A DNA stretch of 64,000 nucleotides from Pedobacter sp. MC2016-24 (lineage in GTDB: Bacteria > Bacteroidota > Bacteroidia > Sphingobacteriales > Sphingobacteriaceae): the NCBI RefSeq assembly GCF_015223055.1, contig NZ_JADFBX010000002.1, positions 186,001 through 250,000 of the forward strand. Reading direction: 5' to 3'. How positions within the stretch are numbered: the stretch's first letter is position 1; every line of letters starts with the position of its first letter. The notes beneath the pieces are model-generated. The model was not told where the DNA came from and ran no database searches. It worked only from the letters and a program-made list of their open reading frames with translations. Below are positions 1-9,707 of the stretch, one piece after another. A program made the position numbers and the translations under genes.

Positions 1-284
1 CTTATTTGATTAACGAGGAGCAGCTGACGGCAAATGCAAAGGCTTATGCGGAGGAATATTTGGGTAAGGAAAATGTAATTGACCTGGACATCTGGATGGC
101 TGCGGAAGATTTTGCCTATTATTCACAAATTACCGATGCTTGTTTTTACAGGTTGGGTACTGGAAATAAAGCCAAGGATACCTGTTATTCTGTACATACA
201 CCGAATTTTGATATTGACGAGGACGCGCTAAGGTCATCAACCGGCTTAATGGCTTATATTGCCTTAAAACAGCTGGGGAATTAA
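1..284 (+). CDS. M20-family amidohydrolase/peptidase, C-terminal fragment
   Basis: The frame is open from the left edge (codon phase starts at base 3) to a TAA at 282-284, so only about the last 93 residues are present. The AAEDFAYY motif and the later HTPNFDIDEDAL motif match the C-terminal metal-site Glu-Asp and His regions of M20D peptidases (N-acyl-amino-acid amidohydrolases, IAA-amino-acid hydrolase type). These are two-metal enzymes that hydrolyse N-acyl or peptide bonds. Substrate cannot be told from this piece. The next gene begins 7 bases downstream, so the two are probably co-transcribed. Confidence 0.8.
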   Translation, partial: YLINEEQLTANAKAYAEEYLGKENVIDLDIWMAAEDFAYYSQITDACFYRLGTGNKAKDTCYSVHTPNFDIDEDALRSSTGLMAYIALKQLGN

Positions 285-291
285 TTTGGGT

Positions 292-1224
292 ATGAAGTAT
301 AGGCTGCTTGTGCTGCTGTTGCTGTGCGGCTTAAAAGGATATAATCAGGAAATTCAGCGTTTTACTGCAGATACGATTAAAACGATACAGCTTGATTCTG
401 CGGTAAACATTACTGCAGAGCGGCTGAGTGTAGAGACTTTTATCCGTGCGGTGACTACGGATACCAGTTTTTATCAGGCTTTCCGCAACATGAAAAAGTA
501 TGCTTTTACAGCAGAAAACAGCATTTATACTTACGATAAGAAAAATAAAGTAACCGGACGTTTATACCGCAAGGTGAAAAGGCAAACATCAGCCCCCTGG
601 CTGCAATATGTGGTGAAGCAGGATACAGGGCATTTGTTTAAAAAGAATGGCAAATACGAGCTGTATACGGCAGAGATGTTTGATTATATTTTCATGAATG
701 CTTACCAGTCGGCCTACACCGATGGGCCTTCTGCAGTGGGTAAAGCGTCGGGTGCCAATGCGGGGTATAAAGAAAAGTTGAAAACACTGATCTTCTCGCC
801 GGGCAGGCCGGTTAAAGGCTTACCCTTTATTGGCGATAAGACCGAGATCTTTACCGCCAATATGCGTCAGTATTATGATTACGCTTTTTCCAGTGGCACT
901 TACCTGGATTCTATCCCGGTTTACCGCTTTAAAGTAACTGTAAAGCCTGACCTGAGTAGATGGACCAAAGGTAGTTTAATGATCAAAGAGCTGACCACTA
1001 TTTTTGACAAGCGGAACTTTGAAATATTGGGCAGGTATGTAGATATGAAATACAGCAATATGCTGTTTGACTTTGACGTGCAGATGAATATTGAAATGCG
1101 TTATTTTGGGGAAGAGAAATTGCCGGCTAAAATCAGTTACCAGGGCAATTGGAACGTGCCTTTGAAGAAACAGGAACGTGCAAGTGTGCTGGTTTTACAA
1201 AGCGGCTATCACCAGGGGCGATAA
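292..1224 (+). CDS. hypothetical exported protein, about 310 aa
   Basis: I do not recognise a named family. The ATG at 292 is preferred over the in-frame TTG at 286 because it gives a clean signal peptide: MKYR, then a leucine-rich core, then a probable cut after KGYNQ. The mature part is rich in aromatic and basic residues and in alternating patterns that suggest beta structure (for example around RYFGEEKLPAKISYQGNW). Such proteins in Bacteroidota are often periplasmic or outer-membrane-associated. It lies 7 bases after the M20 hydrolase and 61 bases before dnaG, all on the same strand. No catalytic motif is visible. Confidence 0.7.
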   Translation: MKYRLLVLLLLCGLKGYNQEIQRFTADTIKTIQLDSAVNITAERLSVETFIRAVTTDTSFYQAFRNMKKYAFTAENSIYTYDKKNKVTGRLYRKVKRQTSAPWLQYVVKQDTGHLFKKNGKYELYTAEMFDYIFMNAYQSAYTDGPSAVGKASGANAGYKEKLKTLIFSPGRPVKGLPFIGDKTEIFTANMRQYYDYAFSSGTYLDSIPVYRFKVTVKPDLSRWTKGSLMIKELTTIFDKRNFEILGRYVDMKYSNMLFDFDVQMNIEMRYFGEEKLPAKISYQGNWNVPLKKQERASVLVLQSGYHQGR

Positions 1225-1285
1225 TAAAGAAGCGGGATTTTTTATAACTTTAAATAAAGTCAATTGATAAGAGAAAGGGAAAAGC

Positions 1286-3274
1286 ATGATTAATCAGGAC
1301 ACCATTAACAAAATCATGGATACTGCCCGCATTGAAGAGGTGGTTGGAGATTTTGTGGCTTTAAAAAAGCGGGGTAGCAGTCTGATTGGAAATTGTCCTT
1401 TTCACAACGAGAAAACACCTTCGTTTAACGTTTCTGTAACGAAAGGGATTTATAAGTGCTTTGGATGTGGTAAAGGAGGGGATTCAGTCCATTTTATCAT
1501 GGATCATGAGAAATATTCCTATCCGGAAGCACTGAAATACCTGGCGCAGAAATACAACATTGAAGTAGAAGAGACCGTACAGAGCCCTCAGAATATAGAG
1601 GCGCAGAATGCGAGAGAAAGCCTATACATCGTTTCTGAGTATGCTGCGGGGTATTTCGCCAATGAACTGTGGACAGGGCAGGAGGGCCGCGCGATTGGCC
1701 TTAGCTATTTCAAGGAGCGGGGATTTAGAGAAGATATTGTCAAGAAGTTCCAGTTGGGTTATTCTCCGGAAGCGTGGGATGCGCTGATTGTCAGTGCTAC
1801 GGGCGCCGGGCACAGGGAAGAATACCTGGAAAAAGCCGGGCTTTCGATACGGAACGACAAGGGTAAACTATACGATCGCTTTAGAGGTCGGGTGATGTTT
1901 CCCATTCACAATTTTACAGGCCGGGTAATCGGTTTTGGCGGGCGGACTTTAAAAACCGATAAAAAGGTTCCTAAATATGTGAACTCACCAGAGAGTGACA
2001 TTTACCACAAGTCGAATGTACTGTACGGTTTATTTCATGCCAAGAAAGCAATCCGGGATACCGATAACTGTTACCTGGTTGAAGGGTATGCCGATGTATT
2101 GGCTGTACACCAGGCTGGGGTAGAGAATGTGGTGGCCTCTTCGGGTACATCATTGACGACAGAGCAGATTCGCTTAATCGGCCGCTTTACAGAAAATGTG
2201 ACCATTTTGTATGATGGTGATGCCGCAGGGATCAAAGCTTCGTTAAGGGGGCTGGATATGATTCTGGAAGAAGGCTTAAACGTGAAAGTGGTTAACTTTC
2301 CGGATGGCCATGATCCGGATTCCTATATGCACCATGTGGGGTCTGGTGCCTTTAAGCTTTATATTGAGGAGAACCGCAAAGATTTTATCCTGTATAAGGC
2401 GACCATTTTACTCAAAGAAGCGGGTACTGATCCGATTAAACGGGCGGGAATTATCCGGGATATTGTAGAAAGTATCGCTAAAATTCCGGATGACATCAAG
2501 GCTTCGGTCTTCATCAGGGAGTGCAGTGGTTTGTTGCAGGTTGAAGAAAGAATTTTACTTTCTGAACTGAACAAAATGCGGGCTGCAAAGCTTAAAAAAG
2601 CTTCGGGAAGCAGCAATGCGCCTTCAGGTTTTCAAAATCAGCAGCAGACCTATCAGCCCTATCCGGATGGTCCGCCAGACAACCTGTTTGATGACCATGC
2701 AGGCCCGGATGATTTTGTAGAACCGGGTGGCGGCTCCAGTCCTGCTGATGATCTGATCCAGGAACAGGAAATTGTGAGGTTGTTGCTTGCTTTTGGACAT
2801 GAACTGGTTACCTGGGATGGCATTGACAACATGTATATTGGTTCCTTCATCATGCAAAACCTTGCAGATGTCTCGTTTACAGACCGCATGTGCAGCAAGA
2901 TCATTGCGCATTATCGGGAAGAGATTGAGAACGGACATTTGCCTGTGGCGAATCAGTTTCTGAAAAATTCGGATCGGGAAATAGCCAATCTGGCGATTAC
3001 GTTGTCGACTTCGCCCTATACCTTAAGTGAAAACTGGTACAATAAGCACCAGATCTATGTAAGGGATGAATCGGTAAACTTAAAAGCGACGATTTTGGGC
3101 GGCATTTTTCACTTAAAAAAAAGGAAAGTTGACCGGATGCTGCTGGACCTGCTGGCTGAAATCAAGACGGATCTGGATCCGGTAAACCAGGAGATTCTGA
3201 TGCAGCGTTATGCACAGATTAAAAATGTAGAACGCGAGATTTCCAAGTTCCTTGGCTCGGTAATTGTAAAATAA
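1286..3274 (+). CDS. dnaG: DNA primase DnaG
   Basis: Makes RNA primers for Okazaki fragments and for leading-strand start; acts with the replicative helicase DnaB. The CHC2 zinc-binding domain is at the N-terminus (C37, H40, C58, C61, in NCPFH and KCFGCG). The catalytic core follows, with a TOPRIM fold at about residues 255-345 (YLVEGYADVLA, then ILYDGDAAG for the metal-binding acidic residues). The C-terminal 220 residues after a Gln/Pro-rich linker (about 430-475) are the helicase-binding region. Length of 662 aa is normal for Bacteroidota. The ATG at 1286 follows a purine-rich GAGAAAGGGA. yraN starts one base after the stop, so the two are probably co-translated. Confidence 0.97.
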   Translation: MINQDTINKIMDTARIEEVVGDFVALKKRGSSLIGNCPFHNEKTPSFNVSVTKGIYKCFGCGKGGDSVHFIMDHEKYSYPEALKYLAQKYNIEVEETVQSPQNIEAQNARESLYIVSEYAAGYFANELWTGQEGRAIGLSYFKERGFREDIVKKFQLGYSPEAWDALIVSATGAGHREEYLEKAGLSIRNDKGKLYDRFRGRVMFPIHNFTGRVIGFGGRTLKTDKKVPKYVNSPESDIYHKSNVLYGLFHAKKAIRDTDNCYLVEGYADVLAVHQAGVENVVASSGTSLTTEQIRLIGRFTENVTILYDGDAAGIKASLRGLDMILEEGLNVKVVNFPDGHDPDSYMHHVGSGAFKLYIEENRKDFILYKATILLKEAGTDPIKRAGIIRDIVESIAKIPDDIKASVFIRECSGLLQVEERILLSELNKMRAAKLKKASGSSNAPSGFQNQQQTYQPYPDGPPDNLFDDHAGPDDFVEPGGGSSPADDLIQEQEIVRLLLAFGHELVTWDGIDNMYIGSFIMQNLADVSFTDRMCSKIIAHYREEIENGHLPVANQFLKNSDREIANLAITLSTSPYTLSENWYNKHQIYVRDESVNLKATILGGIFHLKKRKVDRMLLDLLAEIKTDLDPVNQEILMQRYAQIKNVEREISKFLGSVIVK

Positions 3275-3275
3275 T

Positions 3276-3638
3276 ATGGCAGCACACAACGAATTGGGCA
3301 GGCGTGGTGAAACAATCGCAAAGGACTATCTGGTAAACCTGGGGTATGGTATTTTAAATATGAACTGGAAATACGGACGATCGGAAGTAGACGTAATTGC
3401 CAACCAGGATGGTAAGCTGATTTTTGTGGAAGTCAAAACACGCAGTTCTACCGATTACGGGGAGCCCGAAGATTTTGTGTGCAGTAAAAAAGAAAAACAG
3501 TTGGAATGGGCTTCTGCTGCTTATATTGAACAACGCAATCACCAGGGAGAGATTCGTTTTGATATTATTGCAATTGTTTTCGAAAATAAAGACCTTTATA
3601 AAATTAATCATATAGAAGATGCATTCTGGCCAAGTTAA
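3276..3638 (+). CDS. yraN: YraN family protein (UPF0102), PD-(D/E)XK nuclease-like
   Basis: A 120-aa protein of the UPF0102/YraN family. It starts with the usual NELGRRGETIAKDYL helix and carries the nuclease-fold motif: E/D in RSEVDVIA, then FVEVKTR with the E-x-K signature. The fold is that of Holliday-junction resolvase-like restriction nucleases; the cellular role is not settled. The start codon lies one base after the dnaG stop, which points to a shared mRNA. The downstream cyclase reading frame overlaps its last 20 bases if the upstream ATG of that gene is used. Confidence 0.92.
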   Translation: MAAHNELGRRGETIAKDYLVNLGYGILNMNWKYGRSEVDVIANQDGKLIFVEVKTRSSTDYGEPEDFVCSKKEKQLEWASAAYIEQRNHQGEIRFDIIAIVFENKDLYKINHIEDAFWPS

Positions 3639-4716
3639 AAATACCAATACCCTAAAAGCAATATACATGCTTAGTCTGTTTTTTAGTGCCCTGTTTATCC
3701 TGTCTTGCAAAGATAAGGCTGCAGTACAGGAAATCGGGTTTAAGGCTCCGGAACAGGGGGCAACCTTTAATCTTGGGGACGATGTTCCAGTTACTTTGGA
3801 TATTCCTGCGGGAAGTACGGTAAGCTCCGCTAAATATTTGCTGGACGGTAAAGAAGTTGCTGCAAAAAGCAATGGAGATGCGGTCTCCATCAGTACGAAA
3901 GGTTTATCCCTGGGTTATAAGCTGATCACCGCGATTGTTGACGATGGGAGCAAAAAGGATACGCTGACGATCAACATTGTCTTGAAATCGGCCGTTACGC
4001 CAGCGCTGTATACTTATAAAATCATCAATACACTTCCTCACGATACTTCTGCCTATACGCAGGGCTTAGAATATCACAATGGACGATTTTTGGAAAGTAC
4101 CGGTGAAAAAGGTTTTTCTACCTTAAGATGGGTGGAAGTGAATTCTGGTAAGGTGCTGGAGAAAGTGAAGCTTGCGGATGATTATTTTGGAGAGGGATCT
4201 ACCCTGGTTGATGATAAGGTAGTTATGCTGACCTGGCAAAATAATATGGGTTTAATTTATGATGCCAAAACCTTTAAACAACTGCAGACTTTTCCTTACC
4301 AGAGCAGCAGGGAAGGCTGGGGACTGTGCTTTGACGGAAACCGGATTTTAAAATCTGACGGCACGAATAAGATCTGGTTCCTGAATAAAGATACTTATAA
4401 AGAAGAAGGATCGATTGATGTATTTGACAATGCAGGCGCAGTTGACCAGCTGAATGAACTGGAGTATATTGATGGTAAATTGTATGCCAATGTATACCAG
4501 CAGAATTATATTGTGGTGATAGATCCTGCGACGGGCGTTGTAGAACGTAAAATTGATTTTACGGGCTTACTGGCACCGGATTATTATAAAGATGAAGATG
4601 CACGCGGAAACAATGTATTGAATGGAATTGCCTGGGATAAAGCAGGTAAACGTCTGTTTGTAACCGGTAAGAAATGGCCGCACCTGTTCCAGGTGGAGGT
4701 GATGCCGAAAAAATAG
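3619..4716 (+). CDS. Glutaminyl-peptide cyclotransferase lipoprotein
   Basis: Bacterial-type (beta-propeller) glutaminyl cyclase, which converts N-terminal Gln of exported proteins to pyroglutamate. Residues up to about 33 form a lipoprotein signal with lipobox ILSC. An Ig-like domain of about 90 residues follows (FKAPEQGATFNLGDDV to about LTINIVLK), then the propeller, with the family motifs YTQGLEYHNG, RWVEVNSGKVL, and a C-terminal NGIAWDKAGKRLFVTGKKWP. The first ATG (3619) overlaps yraN by 20 bases; the ATG at 3667 gives a more typical short signal peptide and has an A-rich leader, so the true start may be 3667. Predicted to sit in the periplasm facing the membrane. A strong terminator follows at 4737-4773. 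Confidence 0.88.
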   Translation: MHSGQVKNTNTLKAIYMLSLFFSALFILSCKDKAAVQEIGFKAPEQGATFNLGDDVPVTLDIPAGSTVSSAKYLLDGKEVAAKSNGDAVSISTKGLSLGYKLITAIVDDGSKKDTLTINIVLKSAVTPALYTYKIINTLPHDTSAYTQGLEYHNGRFLESTGEKGFSTLRWVEVNSGKVLEKVKLADDYFGEGSTLVDDKVVMLTWQNNMGLIYDAKTFKQLQTFPYQSSREGWGLCFDGNRILKSDGTNKIWFLNKDTYKEEGSIDVFDNAGAVDQLNELEYIDGKLYANVYQQNYIVVIDPATGVVERKIDFTGLLAPDYYKDEDARGNNVLNGIAWDKAGKRLFVTGKKWPHLFQVEVMPKK

Positions 4717-4736
4717 CGGTATAGAAAAATAGAGAT

Positions 4737-4773
4737 AAAAAAAAGGCGGGATTTTCAAATCCCGCCTTTTTTT
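4737..4773. terminator. Bidirectional intrinsic terminator
   Basis: GGCGGGATT (4745-4753) pairs perfectly with AATCCCGCC (4758-4766) around a four-base loop. The stem is flanked by A-rich sequence (4737-4744) on the left and T7 (4767-4773) on the right, so it can end transcription from both the cyclase gene (+) and the DUF4251 gene (-), which converge here. Confidence 0.9.
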
Positions 4774-4778
4774 TATCT

Positions 4779-5309
4779 CTATTTCTTTGCGTCTTTAACT
4801 TCGCTCAGATAGCCATAAAAGCTAATCGGCTGCCTGCTGTTGGTATTGACATTCAGTGTAGCATAACCGTTATCCGAAACTGTCAGATTCATGTTGGGCG
4901 AATCTTTAACATCTTTTGGATTTATGGTAATTACCCAGTTGCCTTTTTTCTTCTTTTCAGATTTATAATTGAAATTTTTAGACTTGAATTTAATGCCTGA
5001 GTCATCGGGATTCATGGTTGCTGTATAAGCACGGCCGTAGTAAGGCAAATAAGCTTCTACGCTGTCTTTGGTTACTTTCAACTGATATTGCGAGCCTGTA
5101 AGCTGAATGGTTCCGCCACCTGCGCCCCCACCCATTTTGCTGAGGATCTGGTTTACCTCAGCATTGCCCATTGGCATGGCCGATGTGGCATTGAATATAA
5201 AGTGCTGCGCTCCAACTATTTTTATTGTGGTAGCCTTGTCTGTTTGTGCATGCACTTGTGTACTGATCATCAGCGCGACAAGTATGCATAGGTTTTTAAT
5301 CGTTTTCAT
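4779..5309 (-). CDS. DUF4251 domain-containing exported protein
   Basis: A 176-aa protein with a signal peptide (MKTIKNL, hydrophobic core, cut after QVHAQ) and a DUF4251 body: GSQYQLKVTKDSVEAYLPYYGRA is the family hallmark, and the C-terminal half ends in a SFYGYLSEVK segment. The function of DUF4251 is unknown; members are periplasmic, about this length, and common in Bacteroidota. A short glycine run (MGGGAGGGT) sits just before the conserved part. Its leader begins inside one arm of an unusual inverted repeat (5311-5325 with 5400-5414), described separately. Confidence 0.85.
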   Translation of the reverse strand: MKTIKNLCILVALMISTQVHAQTDKATTIKIVGAQHFIFNATSAMPMGNAEVNQILSKMGGGAGGGTIQLTGSQYQLKVTKDSVEAYLPYYGRAYTATMNPDDSGIKFKSKNFNYKSEKKKKGNWVITINPKDVKDSPNMNLTVSDNGYATLNVNTNSRQPISFYGYLSEVKDAKK

Positions 5310-5310
5310 A

Positions 5311-5414
5311 TTGCGTATTATTTTAGATTAATGATGATTAAATACATGGGTTTCCATAAATGTGGATAGCACTCATGTAGGTAATTTACTCAATTAGAAT
5401 AAAATAATACGCAA
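5311..5414. repeat. 15-bp perfect inverted repeat spanning the pgi-DUF4251 gap
   Basis: TTGCGTATTATTTTA at 5311-5325 is the exact reverse complement of 5400-5414; the arms are 74 bases apart. One arm ends one base upstream of the DUF4251 start codon, the other lies just after the pgi stop, both read on the minus strand. I see no clear target-site duplication outside the arms and no ORF inside. It could be a MITE-like remnant or a long-range hairpin in read-through RNA from pgi. Confidence 0.6.
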
Positions 5415-5431
5415 AAGTTTAATTTTAATTG

Positions 5432-7099
<1,668 letters not shown>

Positions 7100-7100
7100 T

Positions 7101-7108
7101 CAAATATA
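7101..7108 (-). promoter_or_regulatory. Candidate -7 box for pgi
   Basis: CAAATATA on the plus strand reads TATATTTG on the minus strand and fits the Bacteroidota -7 consensus TAnnTTTG. It lies 20 bases before the pgi start. I find no convincing -33 TTG at the right spacing, so this is a partial match only. Confidence 0.35.
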
Positions 7109-7131
7109 ACAACACCTTTAAAAAAACACCT

Positions 7132-7635
7132 ATGTTAGACAATTTAAATCAACTCGTAAAAGAAAATGTTCAGGAGGCCATTGTAAATAACAGTGCTGTT
7201 CCTAACGAACAAAATGAGGCTGCGATTTCAGCTGCTTCCGGATCGATTATGGATACCATCAAACAGCATTTGTCTTCAGGTGACCTGAGTAACCTGGTGG
7301 ATGCTTTTAAAGGTGGAAATGCCGAAGGTAGTTCTGTTGCGCAGGATGCGACGGCAAGCTTTACAGATAAACTTGCCGGAATGGGCATCAATCTGGATAC
7401 GGCGAAGGGTATTGCGGCTTCGGTGATCCCTGTTATTGTAGGTAAGTTTGTCAATAAAACCAATGATCCGAATGACAGTTCTTTTAACATCCATGATGTC
7501 ATTAGTAAAGTTTCCGGTCCGGATGGGAAGTTTGACCTGTCTGACGTGACGCGTATATTTACGGAGAAAACAGATGCCAATGGTGATGGTAAAGACGATA
7601 GTGTGATTGATAAATTAAAGGGCTTGTTCAGCTAA
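7132..7635 (+). CDS. Hypothetical DUF937-like protein with an EF-hand-like loop
   Basis: A 167-aa protein without a signal peptide, starting with MLDNLNQLVKENVQEAI. The first 120 residues are helical and low in aromatic residues, with alternating polar and small hydrophobic residues as in DUF937/YidB-like proteins; this family assignment is tentative. The C-terminal DANGDGKDD segment resembles the first nine positions of an EF-hand calcium loop but lacks the usual Glu at position 12. The gene stands alone between divergent pgi and the downstream prfB, with its own terminator-like hairpin at 7654-7690. Confidence 0.75.
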   Translation: MLDNLNQLVKENVQEAIVNNSAVPNEQNEAAISAASGSIMDTIKQHLSSGDLSNLVDAFKGGNAEGSSVAQDATASFTDKLAGMGINLDTAKGIAASVIPVIVGKFVNKTNDPNDSSFNIHDVISKVSGPDGKFDLSDVTRIFTEKTDANGDGKDDSVIDKLKGLFS

Positions 7636-7653
7636 AACCCAAGTTCATATTTT

Positions 7654-7690
7654 AAAGGCTATTTAAATGAGTTTTAGATAGCCTTTTCTG
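7654..7690 (+). terminator. Terminator-like hairpin after the 7132 gene
   Basis: AAAGGCTAT (7654-7662) pairs with ATAGCCTTT (7678-7686) across a 15-base loop, followed by a T-rich stretch (CTGTTTT). The stem is good but the loop is long and the T-tract is broken by CTG. Confidence 0.5.
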
Positions 7691-7699
7691 TTTTAATTA

Positions 7700-7707
7700 T
7701 ATATTTG
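7700..7707 (+). promoter_or_regulatory. Candidate -7 box for prfB
   Basis: TATATTTG fits TAnnTTTG and ends 5 bases before the prfB ATG at 7713. If used, transcription would begin at or next to the start codon, giving a leaderless or nearly leaderless mRNA. No clear -33 TTG was found. Confidence 0.35.
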
Positions 7708-7712
7708 TGATT

Positions 7713-8787
7713 ATGACAAAAGAACAAATACAGGATTTAAGGGACAGAGTAACGTCACTGAGGAGGTATCTTTGACGTCGAAAACCGACTAGAAGATATT
7801 CGTATCGAGCAGGAGCTTACCCTGCAGCCCAATTTTTGGGATGACCCTAAAAAAGCGGAAAAACACATTGCAGAAATTAACTCCAAGAAAGTCTGGACAG
7901 ATGCCTGGCAGCAAGCCAACAGCCTGTTGGAAGATACCCAGGTACTTTTCGATTTTTTGCAGAGCGGAGATGCCACGGAAGAAGAGATGCAGGAGCAATA
8001 CGACTTGTGTTTAAAGGCTATTGAAGATCTGGAGCTTAAAAATATGCTCAAAAATAAGGAAGACCAGTTGCCGGCAGTGATGCAGATTACAGCGGGCGCT
8101 GGAGGTACGGAAAGTTGCGACTGGGCCTATATGCTGATGCGGATGTATCTGATGTGGGGAGAAAAGAATGGTTACAAAGTGACTGAGCAGGATTTTCAGG
8201 AAGGGGAGATTGCCGGTGTGAAATCGGTTACACTTCAGTTTTCTGGGGAATTTGCTTACGGTTATCTGAAAGGGGAGAACGGGGTACACCGTTTGGTCCG
8301 CATTTCTCCATTTGATTCCAATGCACGGAGGCATACTTCATTTGCTTCGGTTTATGTATATCCCCTGGTAGATGATACCATTGAAATAGAAGTGAAGGAT
8401 TCGGAAATCGAATTTGAAACTTTCCGTTCTGGTGGTGCCGGTGGGCAAAATGTAAATAAAGTGGAGACTGCAGTTCGCTTATACCACAAGCCTTCGGGGA
8501 TTGTGATTAAGAACCAGGAGTCGAGGTCTCAGTTGCAGAATAAAGAAAATGCGATCCGTTTGCTGAAGTCGCAATTGTATGAAGCTGAAATGCGGAAGCG
8601 TATGGAGGCGACAGCTTTGATTGAGGGGAACAAAAAGAAGATTGAATGGGGTTCTCAAATCAGAAGTTATGTATTGGATGACAGAAGGGTTAAAGATCAC
8701 CGGACAAACTTCCAGTCTTCCAATCCGCAGGCGGTATTAGATGGTGATTTAAATGATTTTTTAAAAGCATATTTAATGGAGTTTTAA
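7713..8787 (+). CDS. prfB: Peptide chain release factor 2, with programmed +1 frameshift
   Basis: Terminates translation at UGA and UAA. The ATG at 7713 opens a 20-codon frame that ends at an in-frame TGA (7773-7775). Preceding it is the textbook frameshift signal: Shine-Dalgarno-like AGGAGG (7761-7766), TAT, then CTT TGA C. Slipping +1 by skipping T7773 joins residue L20 to GAC at 7774, and the second frame runs to TAA at 8785-8787, giving 357 aa. The release-factor residues are intact: SPF (198-200), which reads the stop codon in RF2, and GGQ (243-245) for peptidyl-tRNA hydrolysis. This is an autoregulated complete gene, not a pseudogene. The next gene starts within the stop codon (TAATG). 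Confidence 0.96.
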
Positions 8788-9707
8788 TGATGAAGTATTT
8801 AAACGTTTTATTCATGGCCATACTGGTATCAGCAAGTGGGTTGAAGGCACAAGAAGTGGTTAACCTGTATCGGGGCGCAATTCCCGGAGCTAAACCGACT
8901 CCGGAAGATTATAAAGAAGTGACGGTGATGCGTGAAGGACGCGGGGCGGGGGTATCAAAAGTATCTATACCTACTTTGAGCATTTATCAGCCAGAGAAAG
9001 GAAAGGCCAATGGTACAGCTGTGATCATTTGTCCTGGTGGCGGGTACTCCGGACTGGCCATGGGGCATGAGGGGGATGATGTTGCCAAGCGCTTTAATGA
9101 AGCGGGGGTCACTGCATTTGTATTGAAATACCGTTTGCCTAGCGATGCGATTATGGTGGATAAAGCTTTTGGGCCTTTGCAGGACGCGCAGGAAGCGATT
9201 TACCGGGTACGTAAAGATGCCGCAAAATGGAATCTCGACCCTGCAAGGATTGGGGTGATTGGTTTCTCAGCAGGTGGGCACCTGGCCTCAAGTCTGGCCG
9301 TACATTATGGCGATGTTAAAATCGAAAATAAAGAAGGTCTGAGTCTGAGACCGGATTTCGCCATTTTGATTTACCCGGTGATCTCATTTACAGAGTCGGC
9401 GCATACCGGTTCTGTTAAGAACCTGGTTGGTGCAGATGCGACAGAAGCACAGAAACTATACTTTTCAAATGATAAAGCCGTGAATGCGCAAACACCGCCA
9501 TGCTTTCTGGTCCATGCAAATGATGATGGAACAGTGCCTGTGCAGAATAGCCTCTTTTTTAACCTTGCCCTGGTTAAGGCTAAAGTAAAAGGGGAAATGC
9601 ACATTTACCAGGCTGGTGGCCATGGTTTTGGTTTGAAAAATAAGACGACTACTGAAGATTGGTTCAAAAGCCTGGAAAGCTGGATGAAACAGAATTCGTT
9701 TTTATAG
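8787..9707 (+). CDS. Alpha/beta hydrolase, esterase (acetyl-xylan-esterase-like)
   Basis: An exported 306-aa hydrolase with a signal peptide (cut near GLKAQ). The oxyanion-hole strand ICPGGGYSGLA, the nucleophile elbow GFSAGGHLA, the acid region HANDDGTVPV and the catalytic His in GGHGFG are all present, so the Ser-Asp-His triad looks complete. This is the BD-FAE/Axe-like group of carbohydrate or feruloyl esterases; the true substrate is unknown. Its ATG overlaps the prfB TAA by one base, suggesting translational coupling, and its last 6 bases overlap the 3' end of the convergent SirB1-like gene. Confidence 0.9.
   Translation: MMKYLNVLFMAILVSASGLKAQEVVNLYRGAIPGAKPTPEDYKEVTVMREGRGAGVSKVSIPTLSIYQPEKGKANGTAVIICPGGGYSGLAMGHEGDDVAKRFNEAGVTAFVLKYRLPSDAIMVDKAFGPLQDAQEAIYRVRKDAAKWNLDPARIGVIGFSAGGHLASSLAVHYGDVKIENKEGLSLRPDFAILIYPVISFTESAHTGSVKNLVGADATEAQKLYFSNDKAVNAQTPPCFLVHANDDGTVPVQNSLFFNLALVKAKVKGEMHIYQAGGHGFGLKNKTTTEDWFKSLESWMKQNSFL

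Noticed and set aside
3354..3890. Minus-strand open frame of 178 codons
   Set aside because: It lies opposite yraN and the cyclase, both well-supported genes, and has no recognisable protein features.
4779..5331. Plus-strand frames opposite the DUF4251 gene
   Set aside because: The minus-strand gene has a signal peptide and family motifs; the opposite frames have neither.
7713..7775. Premature TGA in prfB as a pseudogene or sequencing error
   Set aside because: The AGGAGG-TAT-CTT-TGA-C context is the known programmed frameshift signal and the second frame is intact.
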